64,000 bases of DNA from Bolinopsis microptera (GCF_026151205.1 NC_087073.1:7027001-7091000); one strand, 5' to 3'; counted from the first letter of the stretch, positions 53,246 through 64,000 are shown. Notes: a model not told the origin generated them from the sequence alone. Numbers and translations: made by a program.

Positions 53246-54160
53246 TTTTGGCAATTATTAATTATTTTACTAAAATTATCATCAGAGCACCTTGTAATAT
53301 ACTTTATCTGATAAATTATACAGTTCGTACTTCAGCTAGAGAAGACTGGCATTTAAGGATTTGGCCGGGGAAGGCCTCGTTCATACTGGAACATATCAAA
53401 TTATGGTAAACGGAGTTATCTGGTAATATTTGTTTTGTTTATGGCTAGAATTTAGAATGGAATCAGTGTGATGAGGATCCAGAGTTAATTACCTGCTAGG
53501 ATTAATAAGTCAGGTCTACAGTTGAAGAGACCCTTTTTCAAACTTTTAATGAAGAAATATCCACTGTGCCTATGGCAGTGTCAAGTATATTCTGAGAAAG
53601 ATGGAGTCGACTGTAGCCAGGAATAGTACCTTGAGATTTCGACCATTACCGGACCTCCTTTAATGGTAACCATGGTAACTATTATATAGTAACCACTGTG
53701 AATCTTGATCTTATAAACCGATTAATATCGACAACAACTAGTATCCTTTAAGACTTAGACAGTACAGAAAAGTAAGCCGTCAGAGTAACACAACCAGTAA
53801 TAATTCAAACAATCAATACCAAAAGTTCAATGACCATGAAAAGTCGGCTTGATGATAAAGACGAAAAGGCCAGCAAGTTGAGGAATAGTATTATGGGGCC
53901 GTTGCATAGTAAAGAAGAATAAACACGCTGAAAAGCAATGAAAATGCAAGCGCGTCCGAGTATGTAGTGCTGAAAGAGGGTGCCGAAATCTCGCAGCCAG
54001 ACTCGCGATATTGGGGTGAGATTTATACTAAACTCGTCAAAATCTCGCACTAATTGCGCGCGGCAAAGTTGTTATACTTTAACCACGTGATCTCACACCG
54101 CACTAAGTTCCGAATTTACAACTAGTATAAAGTACATTTTTGTGTCGCTTAAAACTTTTA
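53246..54160. other. No gene seen
   Basis: Contains a short piece (ACTGTAGCCAGGAATAGTACC, 53611) resembling the 3' coding region of the retrotransposon at 30730-33700, too short to classify. No supported exon. Confidence 0.4.
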
Positions 54161-54165
54161 AATTA

Positions 54166-55627
54166 CGGGTATCGGCCTTACAAAATGACAGGCCTCACAA
54201 AATGACAGCCCACATAGACCATGCTGTAGCTTAGGTTCCCTATACATTGAACCCTATTCCTTTTACTGTATGAAAGAAAAAGCATTAATTAACACTTCCC
54301 AAGGAATGATAATGACATAGAATCTATATTTCTTACATAAATATGGACGTTTTTGCTGTTCAGTCATTGCCCCGCCTAACTGTTACCCAGAATGGAGACC
54401 AAAGTTTTGAATTTAACCCCAGAAAACCAGGTACTACCATGACTTATGTCAATCAAAGACTACTCTGGTCAAATAAAAAAACTGATTTAGTGACTTTGGT
54501 AGAAGAAATGACAAAAAAATGACCTAGCCTCACAAAATGACAGTGTTATGCCTCACAAAATGACAGTTTTATTTTATGATACAAAGATGGCATATTTATA
54601 TTGGATGCCCCTTGCCTAATTATTGGTATTCTTAAACCCAGTAAGCTCATGATGAGCCTAAATGTGTTTGTTTGATCATCAATTTTGATCAAAATGCCTC
54701 ACAAAATGACACCGAAAAGCTTTACAAAATGACAATGTTTCAGATTGAATTATTTTCATCATCTAAAATGGATCAGAGACAGTCAATACAAGAAGGAGTT
54801 AAAAAGAATCATAATCTGACAGTTAACAATCAAGTAGCATTAAAAAAGTGCAGTTCTGATATCAAAACTTTGATTTCAAACTCTTTGATTTCAAACTCTG
54901 ATTTCAAAACTCAACGAAATAAAGCTTCTATTTTGTGAAAGCAGAGAGTAATAACAACTCCTAAAACATGTCAAACGTTAACTAAACACTGAAAAGTGAT
55001 CTATCCAGTCATAGAAAATATCAAATATAACCAAATACTGTGTTCAAGTATGAAAACAAAAAATGATTTTTACGCCTCACAAAATGACATTTTTAAAAAT
55101 TTTTCAAAGTATAAAAAATGTTCCTTTATAAATATATTTTGGTAAAAACAGAACTGGTATAATATAAACAACATATATATCTAACAGTAAGACACGTGAA
55201 AGAATAATGAAACTTTTTCCCAAATCGGATTTGAAGTGATGCCGTTTTGGGTTGTCATTTTGTAAGGCACTATCTCACGCGAAATTGCCCAACTTTTTTT
55301 AATCATCCTTTTTCCTGTAAAAGCTATTCTAATCTTCAATCTATCATATTTATCTAACTGTCCTAGGTGAAATCAAATTTCTATAGGCTGCTGTTAAAAA
55401 ATGACAGCTGTGACGAAATTGTCATTTTGTAAGGCATGTTTTTTTGGAAGATTTCAAAGATGACCATTTTTATCGCAAAATTTACGGTTTTTCAATCAAA
55501 TCAACCCCCGGGAAGAAAAATATACCTGTTGAACTACCTATCTGGATAATAAAACATGAACAAAACTCATTTTTGTGCATTTCAGAGCCATCTCCTTTTT
55601 CGTGTCATTTTGTAAGGCCGATACCCG
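54166..55627. mobile_element. 1.46-kb nonautonomous transposon with subterminal repeats
   Basis: The 25-bp ends, starting CGGGTATCGGCCTTACAAAA, are perfect inverted repeats and both are flanked by TA. The 11-mer ACAAAATGACA occurs seven times in the left part (54180, 54197, 54532, 54555, 54701, 54724, 55079) and three times reversed in the right part (55253, 55420, 55603). Most copies are preceded by CCTC or CTT. There is no transposase frame. The pattern suggests binding sites for a transposase supplied elsewhere. Confidence 0.85.
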
Positions 55628-55629
55628 TA

Positions 55630-56083
55630 CATTTTTTCTATTTTCTCACACATTTTTTTGTTAGTTTTTTTCTGTGTTTATTTTAAGATTTTGTGCGATG
55701 AGCCTGTCTCGCCATCTCGCATGAATCTTGACCTGGGCTTTTCCTCCTCTCCATACACTCCGCAGCTTGTCTGCATTATTAGCTTAAAGGTGACTGATTA
55801 GTACACTGTTTATAAACAAGCGACTTAAAGTATTGTACTCTGTATAAAACGAGAGTTACAATTTATTGTGAAAAGGAAATTCCTTCGTTAAAATAAGAAT
55901 GCAGAATGATGCTGTTTCAAAACAAGTGTGAAGCAGGGTTTCTCTGTATAAAACAAGAGCAGACAAGCAGTAAACTGTACTGCGTGTTATAACAGTGGCT
56001 ATGGGCTGGGTTGAGTTCATTTTGTATAAAACAATAATGTACGTAATATATAATATAATGATATAATATAATAAAATAAGATC
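55630..56083. other. No gene seen
   Basis: AT-rich flank of the transposon. The word TCTGTATAAAACAAGAG is loosely repeated at 55835-55975. Confidence 0.4.
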
Positions 56084-56533
56084 CTACCGTTCGCGCCATT
56101 TGTAAGCAGTCCCTAACTTGGACTGTCCTTTGGACTTACACTTGTAACATTTTTTTTCTTCTGTACAATCTCTTGATACGTGCCCGTATTTCTCGCATCT
56201 GAAACACCACACCTTCCTTTCTGTCTTCCATTCTCCCTTTCTTTTCTCTGCTTTCACCCTCTTTTCCTCTTCTTCCAATTTGACCACCCTATCTTTCTCT
56301 TCCATTTTGGCCACCTTATCTTTCTCTTCCTGCTGAAAACATACGGAAAGGCGATTTTTAATGATATTTTGATACTTACATATTAGTTCCTCTGTACATC
56401 TATGGATTGCATTATTAGAAAGTCTCTGGCATTCTCTTATCCCCAGCTGCTCCCTCAAACTGTCCCAGGACAACCCTTCGTGTACATGCACACTAGTAAC
56501 GAAGCCATTCCACTCAAACTTTATCATACCCAT
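56084..56533 (-). CDS. Zinc-knuckle (CCHC) protein, short
   Basis: 149 residues. The start reads MGMIKFEWNGFVTSVHVHEG. A strongly charged Lys/Glu stretch at about 68-105 (EKDKVAKMEEKDRVVKLEEE) is probably a helix or coiled coil. Then CFRCEKYGHVSRDC is a canonical C-x2-C-x4-H-x4-C knuckle, followed by CYKCKSKGQ, the first half of a second knuckle that lacks its His and Cys. Such proteins bind RNA or single-stranded DNA. The motif is typical of retroelement Gag-like proteins, and the short length with a broken second knuckle suggests a remnant. The middle near 56335 could hide an intron. Confidence 0.5.
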   Translation of the reverse strand: MGMIKFEWNGFVTSVHVHEGLSWDSLREQLGIRECQRLSNNAIHRCTEELICKYQNIIKNRLSVCFQQEEKDKVAKMEEKDRVVKLEEEEKRVKAEKRKGEWKTERKVWCFRCEKYGHVSRDCTEEKKCYKCKSKGQSKLGTAYKWRER

Positions 56534-57009
56534 GACTGTGCTACAGTGTGTAAATGCGTGAATGTGAGTGAATTATTAAATTATATGAACTTTTGTAGGA
56601 AATTATAAAATTGATGAATAAATAATATAATGGAGACTTTGAATAGCTTTGAAAGTTTGAATAGTGTCCAGATCATGGAATTACAGTTAAACTACAGAAC
56701 TGATTAAATAATAAATTAATAAGAATGCAAGTGTGTACGTTAAACTATACATAAAATGTCAACATATTAAATTTACTGTACATGTAACACTGTAACATTA
56801 AATTCAATTCAAAAAAGCAAAAACTAACAATTTTACTTGCAAGTGTAAAGTTAATAGTCAATTAACCTCGATAAGTACCATGCCTCCATACCACCAACAT
56901 ACTGTTTTTATATCGAAACTTACAAATTAGAAATATACATATATATAATATGTAGGTTTTCTCGTCATTCTGATTACATATTAACTTACTATATTATACC
57001 TTTATACTC
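56534..57009. other. No gene seen
   Basis: AT-rich, no supported exon. Confidence 0.45.
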
Positions 57010-57701
57010 AAGGTTACATTAAAAGCAAATGTAAATATTGGGAGGATTCTTCCAACAGCACAAAGTTCGGGAGCTCCAACTCGATCGGCATCTTGTTTTT
57101 CATCGCCTCAACAACTGCTGTGTTATTATGGCTTGAAATGTGTATACAGGGGTCTAAAGGACGCCCACTCGGACAGTGAAACGTCTTTGCCACATAAGGA
57201 GCATACGGCCACTACTGGATTTAGGACATTGTAATCCGTCCCAAATGTGGCTGTGAACGACGACCGATTTTTCATCAACGCTTTCCTAAAGAAAGGCGTC
57301 AAGCAGCTAGCGTCCATGTGTGCCATCGCCTTCAGTCTTTTCCCCCGCAACTGACACTTTGAAACCTGTCTTTTATTGGTTCTGTACACTGTTATTTGAG
57401 TTATTTCTTCCCTGTTCGGCACCTAATCCTTGAATCCGGACAGAGCGGGTAAGTTTGTTGATATCCAGAACTTGGTGCCAAATTCAATTCTTAGTACAGC
57501 CTCGGAAGTTGCACCGACAACTCTTTTCAGATTTAAGATAAATTCTTTGGTTGTCTGCCCATACAGCCAAGGGACTAAACCATTTCCCTTTCTTTCATTA
57601 ACCTTTTTGCGGACACTATATACCAGAGGACTACAATAGTTAACCGTGCTTGACATTATCGACTGAACATTTGAATTATGAATAGTTATTATTAAATGCA
57701 A
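57010..57701 (-). pseudogene. Zinc-finger-like protein with a stop codon and a frameshift
   Basis: The upper frame (57701-57423) ends GATSEAVLRIEFGTKFWIST...SGFKD at a TAG, and the same frame resumes at once as VPNREEITQITVYRTNKRQV. It goes on to CSLCGKDVSLSEWASFRPLY then TH, a C-x2-C...H pattern like a BED or C2H2 finger. After a stop at 57126 a shifted frame reads HNNTAVVEAMKNKMPIELEL. Removing one stop and one shift leaves about 220 coherent residues. Probably a dead gene or transposon protein. Confidence 0.45.
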
Positions 57702-57957
57702 TGTAAATCAAACAGAAGCTTGGACCAAGAGATCGATAAACGTATTTATTCTAATTACTTAATTATTACAATCTGCAATGTACTGTAAAGCGATTATCTC
57801 AAAATCTTAATTTTTTGGACTTTAAAATCTATCTCCTCATACATTTTTTGAACTAAACCCTTCATACTTGGCAGGTATAAATTTTGATTTAGGCCTCAGA
57901 AGTCAAATTGCTTACAATTACACATCCTGGCTCGTCCCCCCTTTCTCTCCCACGACT

Positions 57958-58291
57958 ATAGATTTTAAATGTAGTATTAATAACTATATTATAATCCTTT
58001 TATATTATATAACAAATAATTAGGGAATATAAATGAGGTTGCTTGTGTATATTCGAAGTTGTGAATAACTATGATGTCTTGGACTTTGTCCTCGGACTTT
58101 GAATTGTCGTTGATTCAAATTCTCTTTCTCTCCCTCTTTCTCTTTCTCTCCCACGACTCGGTTTTGAATGTAGTATTAATAACTATAATCCTTTTATATT
58201 ATATAACAAATAATTAGAAAATATGAATGTGGTTGCTTGTGTGTATTCGAAGTTGTGAATAACAATGATGTCTCGGACTTTGTCCTCGGAC
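57958..58291. repeat. Tandem duplication, ~195-bp period
   Basis: CACGACT...TTTGAATGTAGTATTAATAAC through GTTGTGAATAACTATGATGT is repeated at 57950-58100 and 58152-58291. The second copy covers the 3' part of the exon at 58183-58392. Confidence 0.85.
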
Positions 58292-58392
58292 ACATATTGT
58301 CTTCTCTTGAGGTCCTCCAACTCGCGTAGGTCGTCCGTATAGGCATTCGACAGGGAAGAAACCGCTTTCAGAAGGTCTCGTGAAGAAGACAT
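58183..58392 (-). CDS. Possible first exon, paralogous to 59384-59613
   Basis: ATG at 58392 reads MSSSRDLLKAVSSLSNAYTD, then DLRELEDLKRRQYVSEDKVR, a helical, charged stretch that may form a coiled coil. The last 30 codons are AT-rich and may be intron. The NAYxTDDLRELxDxKxR block recurs in the exon at 59384-59613 on the same strand. The family is unknown. Confidence 0.45.
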   Translation of the reverse strand: MSSSRDLLKAVSSLSNAYTDDLRELEDLKRRQYVSEDKVRDIIVIHNFEYTQATTFIFSNYLLYNIKGL

Positions 58393-58480
58393 GACAAGTT
58401 GTAACTAAAAGAGGGATAGAAGGTTAGAAAAATGAATAAAAGGGAGGTGTAAAAGGTAAAGTTTCTCGGCCGGGTAAATT

Positions 58481-58675
58481 CAGCTGAGGGTTGAGCAAGA
58501 TGCGGTAATTACTGTGGTAATTAAGATGAATTACTCTTAATTATGACTGTTTACTATTACATTCATTAGTAATATTACATTAATTACTACTTTTACATCG
58601 ATCACTACTATAATATATTACCTATCTTTATATAATTATTATATTGATTACCCTCGTATCTATCATTTTACCCCA
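58481..58675. repeat. Dispersed repeat, partial copy
   Basis: Shares its start with the copy at 50572 (TCAGCTGAGGGT, GATGCGGTAATTAC) and carries the TTTACTATTACATTCATTAG block. Confidence 0.85.
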
Positions 58676-58717
58676 TATCCATTAAAAATGCCACCGATAG
58701 AATAAAATTCTTGTCCG

Positions 58718-59236
58718 TCATATGACGGAGACAAGACTCCGCTGTATTATCTGGAAGCAAGCCTTGCAGGGCAGCAGCAATTGCTCTGTAATTGTTGAAA
58801 AAAGATCTATAAACTTTCTCACAGTCAACGACAAATTTCTTTGACTTTTTTTTGGTTTAAGTAGAGCAAGTTCGATGGTCTCTGCTGCCCTAATCAAATA
58901 TTCATACGAATTGCCGTACTGCACAGCTTTTACGATTTCTTGAAGCCACTTTACGTTTTTTTCAAGAAACGGTGCCTTCTTAAACCCATTCAAAACAGCT
59001 CGTTCAATAACGTGAGCAGGGTCCCATATCTCATAATGTTTGCCCACAGCCTTGTTTATGAGGTTGAGATCGACAAAATTTCGTAATATGGCTAGATTCA
59101 CATACTCACCGTCAATACAAAACCCAACAAAACGTTTCTCGGTGTGACGTGATGATATCTTGTGTTTGATAAGCAAGTCAATTATATTCTGAGCTAATCC
59201 GCTTCCAGATTTATCATCGCATGCTGGATGACCCAA
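58718..59236 (-). pseudogene. hAT-like transposase-derived fragment
   Basis: The 172-residue frame includes VGFCIDGEYVNLAILRNF and HYEIWDPAHVIERAVLNGFK. These match the catalytic DGxY...WDxxHxxE region of hAT-derived proteins of the ZNF862/DUF4371-like group. The N-terminal finger and C-terminal dimerisation domain are absent. The tail (KKSQRNLSLTVRKFIDLFST) reads well up to a stop next to a dispersed repeat. Exon of a domesticated gene is possible. Confidence 0.5.
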
Positions 59237-59383
59237 GTAAATATTGATGATTAGTAGTGCAGTAGGATCATCAGGGGAAATATTGACAAGTCAAATAAAA
59301 CACTTCAATATAATAAAAATATTAAAAACAAATATAAAATAAAAACGAAATACACAATGAAAACATCTTCTTAAGACAGAAGC

Positions 59384-59613
59384 TCACGCCCCTCGTGTGT
59401 TGATATGTGGTGAATCCGGGGCGGTGCTCGGGGAGGACGGGCTATCGAAGTAGGGAGGGGGTTGCGTATCCATACGTATTTCAACGTTCCCTGCCTGCTC
59501 TGCGTAGTATTCAATCTCCACTCTGAGGTCCCTAATCGTTCTCTCCGCCCTTCGTAGTCTTTTCTTTATGTCATCTAATTCGCGTAGATCATCAGTGCAG
59601 TAAGCGTTAATAA
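59384..59613 (-). CDS. Terminal exon truncated by a dispersed repeat
   Basis: From 59613 the minus strand reads VINAYCTDDLRELDDIKKRL, then RRAERTIRDLRVEIEYYAEQ and a Pro-rich tail (PPPYFDSPSSPSTAPDSPH) to a stop at 59384-59386. The first part matches the exon at 58183-58392, but its MSSSRDLL start is missing because the 1.6-kb repeat begins exactly at the break. The heptad-like Leu/Ile/Arg pattern suggests a coiled coil. The family is unknown. Confidence 0.5.
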
Positions 59614-61208
59614 CGAAAATTACTTAACCAGTTCACATCAAATACGTGGAACTACATAAATTATATATGTATGTCGCATGTTGCTCCAAACAGCCCTGCA
59701 AGCTTATTGTGTCCGTCTAGTGAATATGAACAATTTGGACCTCTCACCGAAAAATCGCCTTCCTGTATGTTTTTCACTTTGTTGATAGGGTCTCTCAACA
59801 TTTTCTGGTTTAACATCTCGGAGGACTTCCTCAACGGCTATTTCTGACAAATATCATATTTATTAATGTTTTAGTTCGTACTAATCCTCCATTTAATTAT
59901 CCAGAAATATTTAAAGGGAAGACCATCGAGTTGTTACTGTTATTATTCTGTTGTGTTAAAGATTTGCTTGCGCAAGTTAACAATAATTATCTAATAGTTT
60001 TCAACTTTAGCTTAGTATGGCTGCAACGGCTCTGTAACCAAGGGAACCAGTGCTTTCCGTCAATATCAGCTCTACGTATCCTCTAAGGTTCACTTTGTCC
60101 GCTTATCTGGTCTTTTCGATTCCGAAATGTTTAAGCATTCTAAAAGAAAATCTGATAAAACTAAAAGGTAATAACTATTTACATCAAGGCTGGGGCTGAC
60201 TGTGAGTGTAACCTAGATAATAGCACCTAGAGAGCATTTTCAAGATAATAATTAAGGTTACTAAACAGTCAAACCATAGTTAAATTATTTCATCGATCAC
60301 TGTTGTGTGTAAGATTTTGAGTAATTAACAGTATCGAAACTTATTTACAAGGAAAAAAGAGACTACGGAGCCACTTTCTGGTGGTATTATCTTCTCGTTA
60401 AAATAATAAAATATATATTCAATTTTTACTCAATTTATAAAATCTTATCCTGGGATCATATCCTGGGATCATATGAACATCTTTTTAAAAATTTGCAGAC
60501 AAACGAAGAATGGTCCTCTTCTTCCCTTGCCCCGTGGCTGTGTCATGTTGTTTAGCAAAAAAAACGTGTGTAAATCATCTTCAGCTAAGACCATCAAGAG
60601 CCGATGTTGAAGCTCTTGTATGCATCTGGCTTACTCCCCCTTACATGCGGAAGAGTCACTTTCAGCTCTTCTAATTATACTGATAATTATATTGCTACTA
60701 TAATAATATTGATTACCTTCGTATCTATCATTTTACACTCTTTCTGAACTTACTTAACAAGTTCACATTAAAAACTTGCAGTGGAACTACGGAGTCACAC
60801 CTGAGATGGAGACAGTGAATTCCTGTTTAATCTTTAGTAAAGTTCGTACATCTCGGATATTTGGCAGTCTTACAAAACCAGATTTTAAGATATTATCAAT
60901 CAACCTGCAATGCTGTTATCTTTCTGTTAGCATGTAAGCATGGTGTATCTTTCTTTTAACAGCCTGGTCATGGTCAGGATGTTGTATCTTCATCAGAATG
61001 TAACTGAAAGAAACACTTTTAAAAGTTGTAAAATACAAATAATTGTAAAATAATGCATTTGCATTACTTTACAATTATTTGTATTTTACAACTTTTAATC
61101 ATTGTAATATATATTGTCTTTAAAGGAAAATCTCACTCTTTTTAATGAATGATAATAATTTAAAGGATTTTATCTTGAAAAGGTCATTAATTGTAACAAC
61201 TGGAAATC
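59612..61208. repeat. 1.6-kb dispersed repeat, copy A
   Basis: About 95 percent identical to 62160-63735 in the same direction. Starts at AACGAAAATTACTTAACC and ends at GTAACAACTGGAAATCCA. No coding capacity was found. It ends shortly after a long hairpin. Confidence 0.9.
61021..61096. repeat. Perfect 29-bp hairpin near the end of copy A
   Basis: AAAAGTTGTAAAATACAAAT at 61021 begins a 29-base arm, perfectly complementary to 61068-61096. The 18-base loop holds a further AATGCA/TGCATT pair. The same structure is at 63554-63624 in copy B. Confidence 0.95.
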
Positions 61209-61860
61209 CAAAGTTAGCGCTTCGTAGCGTGATATGAGAAATGGGCAATTGCGAAAAAAATGCACGTTTTCTTCTGGTTCTAAATGGCATCTAGAACAGA
61301 TATCTGAATATGTCTTCTTTATCTTAAATAAAAATGAGTACAGAGGGGCTCTATTTGATAAAATGTTGGTTAGTTTATGGAGATCTGCTGTTGTCATTTT
61401 CGTTAGGTTGTATGATGATTCATTCTTGTGGAGGGAGACAACTAGCTTCTGTAGTTTATTGGTGGAAGTTGATGCTTCGAATGAAGCTTTACTTTGGGCG
61501 AAAGACCAACTTTTGATTTTGAAGATGGAGTACGGAACGGGGGACAAGACATGATTACAATACATATATAATTTAACACCCTGACAAATCTATAATAATA
61601 TAACTGTGTACCTTGCTACTGTCCAGAATTTGTAATCCTTTCTATTGGGGTACCTATAAACTCTCCAACAGTCATTCCCATATCATAAGATAGGGCATGT
61701 ACTGCAGAAAGTGAGTCTGTGAAGATGGCTACCGATGAGTTGTGGCAGGGCAGGGAGCGCAGGTACAGCAAGCTTATCTTATGGCCAACATTTCAGCTCG
61801 GAAAACGGTGTACAATGTTGCGTTTGTCTTTACCGATTTCATGAATTGAGATGTTTTGGA
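61209..61860 (-). pseudogene. Non-LTR element 3' remnant with RNase H and C-terminal Cys/His motif
   Basis: Around 61850-61675 the minus strand reads TLYTVFRAEMLAI and, in another frame, SVAIFTDSLSAVHALSYDMG, the RNase H blocks with the catalytic Glu and Asp. Downstream, 61565-61209 reads MTTADLHKLTNILSNRAPLY, then CSRCHLEPEENVHFFRNCPF, the CCHC-like ending of such elements. Frameshifts separate the parts. A retrotransposon of the I/Jockey type is likely. Confidence 0.65.
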
Positions 61861-61994
61861 CGAGGAGGGTTTTCCTTCTGAGTTTATTTCTTTTGTCTCT
61901 GCATATTATATAAAGTCAGCTTCGTGGTTGTGTAGAATTGCAGGTGTCTCCGTGAGGCTCAAACCTGAAGGTAAATCAAGATTTGGTACTTACT

Positions 61995-62160
61995 TGTTAG
62001 ATGACTTACTCTTAATTATGACTGTTTACTATTACATTGATTAGTACTATTACATTAATTACTACTTTTACATTGATCACTACTATAATTATATTGATTA
62101 CCTTCGTATCATTTTACACTCTTTCTGCACATATTTTTAAAGATTTGCAGACAGAGTAAA
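61995..62160. repeat. 5' extension of dispersed repeat copy B
   Basis: Carries the TTTACTATTACATTGATTAG block that is absent upstream of copy A but present at 50640, 51550 and 58540. This suggests copy B is the more complete member. Confidence 0.8.
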
Positions 62161-63735
62161 AACGAAATTTACTTAACCAGTTTACATCAAATACGTGGAA
62201 CTACATAAATATTAATGTCGTATGTTGCACAAAACAGCCCTGCAAGCTTATTGTGTCCGTCTAGTGAATATAGATAATTCGGACCTCGCAACGAAAAATC
62301 GCCTATCCGTATGTTTTTCAGCTTGTTGATATGGTCACGTCTCTAAACATTTTCTGGTTTAACATCTCGGAGGACTTCCTCAACGGCTATTTCTGACAAA
62401 TATCATATTTATTAATGTTTTAGTTCGTACTAATCCTCCATTTAATTATCCAGAAATATTCAAAGGGAAGACCATCGAGTTGTTACTGTTATTATTCTGT
62501 TGTGTTAAAGATTTGCTTGCGCAAGTTAACAATAATTATCTAATAGTTTTCAACTTTAGCTTAGTATGGCTGCAACGGCTCTGTAACCAAGGGAATCATT
62601 GCTTTCCGTCAATATCAGCTCTACGTATCCTCTAAGGTTCACTTTGTCCGCTTATCTGGTCTTTTCGATTCCGAAATGTTTAAGCATTCTAAAAGAAAAT
62701 CTGATAAAACTAAAAGGTAACAACTATTTACATCAAGGCTGGGGCTGACTGTGAGTGTAACCTAGATAATAGCACCTAGAGAGCATTTTCAAGATAATAA
62801 TTAAGGTTACTAAACAGTCAAACCATAGTTAAATTATTTCATCGATCACTGTTGTGTGTAAGATTTTGAGTAATTAACAGTATCGAAACTTATTTACAAG
62901 GAAAAAAGAGAATACGGAGCCACTTTCTGGTGGTATTATCTTCTCGTTCAAATAATAAAATTTATATTCAATTTATACTCAATTTATAAAATCTTATCCT
63001 GGGATCATATGGCAATTTTTCTGAACATCTTTTTAAAGATTTGCAGACAAACGAAGAATGGTCCTTTTCTTCCCTTGCCCCGTGGCTGTGTCATGTTGTT
63101 TAGCAACAAAAAAAACGTGTGTAAATCATCTTCAGCTAAGACCATCAAGAGCCGATGTTGAAGCTCTTGTATGCATCTGGCTTACTCCCCCTTACATGCG
63201 GAAGAGTCACTTTCAGCTCTTCTAATTATACTGATAATTATATTGATTACCTTCGTATCTATCATTTGACACTCTTTCTGAACTTACTTAACCAGTTCAC
63301 ATTAAATACTTGCAGTGGAACTACGGAGTCACACCTGAGATGGAGACAGTGAATTCCTGTTTAATCTTCAGTAAAGTTCGTATATTTCGGATATTTGGCA
63401 GTCTTACAAAACCAGATTTTAAGATATTATCAATCAATACAACCTGCAATACTGTTATCTTTCTGTTAGCGTGTAAGCATGGTGTACCTTTCTTTTAACA
63501 GCCTGGTCATGGTCAGGATGTTGTATCTTCATCAGAATGAAAGAAACACTTTTAAAAGTTGTAAAATACAAATAATTGTAATGCATTTGCATTACTTTAC
63601 AATTATTTGTATTTTACAACTTTTAATCATTTTAATATATATTGTCTTTAAAGGAAAATCTCACTCTTTTTAATGAATGATAATAATTTAAAGGATTTTA
63701 TCTTGAAAAGGTCATTAATTGTAACAACTGGAAAT
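62160..63735. repeat. 1.6-kb dispersed repeat, copy B
   Basis: Matches copy A along its length with small indels, ending GTAACAACTGGAAATCCA at about 63735. Copies A and B are separated by 950 bases that contain the RNase H remnant. Confidence 0.9.
63554..63624. repeat. Perfect 28-bp hairpin in copy B
   Basis: Arms 63554-63581 and 63597-63624, loop 15 bases. Copy B lacks a few bases of the loop seen in copy A. Confidence 0.95.
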
Positions 63736-63881
63736 CCAGTGTTCAGTGAATGAAGCTCTAGAATGAGTGGTAACAGCACTTGCTGTTTGAAGTCAACATC
63801 ATTTGCCTTGTTCTTCAAAAATAACAGAGGACACAGGATTGCTTTGCGACGTACATATTCAGGCATTTCATTGACAATCAC
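63736..63881 (-). CDS. Exon cut by the end of repeat copy B
   Basis: A TTGCTCCAG acceptor precedes 63881. The exon reads VIVNEMPEYVRRKAILCPLL, then FLKNKANDVDFKQQVLLPLI and LELHSLNTG before running into the repeat near 63735. It is coding-like (Lys/Glu-rich with a hydrophobic helix pattern) but of unknown family. The true 3' boundary is lost. Confidence 0.4.
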
Positions 63882-64000
63882 CTGGAGCAATTAAGATAAG
63901 GTTCGTATTTGTGGCTTACATATAATATTAGATATTTTGATTAGAAGTTAATAAACCCATGATTGTGTATAATCATGATGGTACAAATACCCCCTAAATT

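Noticed and set aside
54672-54938. 88-codon frame inside the nonautonomous transposon
   Set aside because: Low-complexity Lys/Ser/Asn product with repeated words. No transposase motif.

Overview
This window looks like nuclear DNA of an invertebrate animal, with a cnidarian-like retroelement content (a guess; no species can be named). The reasons are AT-rich sequence, genes cut into short exons by GT...AG introns, tRNA-derived SINEs, non-LTR retrotransposons, remnants of hAT, MULE, PIF/Harbinger-like, mariner-like and pogo-like DNA transposons, and very long microsatellites. Nothing bacterial or viral is seen. A 100-base run of N at 20811-20910 is an assembly gap, so the order across it is not assured.

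Layout. 1-9.6 kb: transposase remnants (hAT 627-1157, MULE inside 19-bp inverted repeats 1574-2528, PIF-like 5006-5560) and lone minus-strand exons, including a paralogous pair at 3470-3846 (broken) and 6092-6306 (intact). 9.7-16 kb: GATA-type repeats, a promoter-like island (10517-10680) with an IRF-type GAAA array and three GTCACGTG boxes, well-spliced minus-strand exons (12443-12607; 14622-15260) and two remnants of SGNH esterase domains. 16.2-20.8 kb: a 1.886-kb tandem triplication carrying a small cysteine-rich-protein gene. 20.9-22.8 kb: the 3' half of a class A GPCR gene whose tail runs into a 42-bp coding minisatellite. 23.3-30.3 kb: a block bounded by inverted ~120-bp repeats and holding a tandem repeat unit with two (TTTG)n arrays (0.5 and 1.1 kb) and a 0.8-kb (TAGTG)n array. 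30.7-33.7 kb: an almost full-length non-LTR retrotransposon. 35.28-37.70 kb: a second reverse transcriptase lying inside perfect 34-bp mariner-type inverted repeats. 38.2-38.9 kb: an endonuclease fragment cut by a (CCCTGA)47 array. 39-42.3 kb: minus-strand exon candidates. 42.4-43.7 kb: the C-terminal half of another reverse-transcriptase protein.

The best cellular gene is on the plus strand, 45810-52504. It is not visible as one open frame, but eleven exons join in phase to give 376 residues: a basic and globular N-terminus, a triplicated 12-18 residue exon, a charged coiled coil and a Pro/Ser-rich tail. Its introns hold a SINE, a foldback MITE and a second nonautonomous element with an 8-bp target duplication. 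53-64 kb holds a second SINE, a 1.46-kb nonautonomous transposon with ten copies of an 11-bp subterminal motif, a zinc-knuckle protein, zinc-finger and hAT-like remnants, and a family of dispersed repeats (one 1.6-kb pair) that has cut into at least two host exons.

The genes do not form a pathway. The window is best read as a repeat-driven region where gene exons, some duplicated, survive between layers of transposons.
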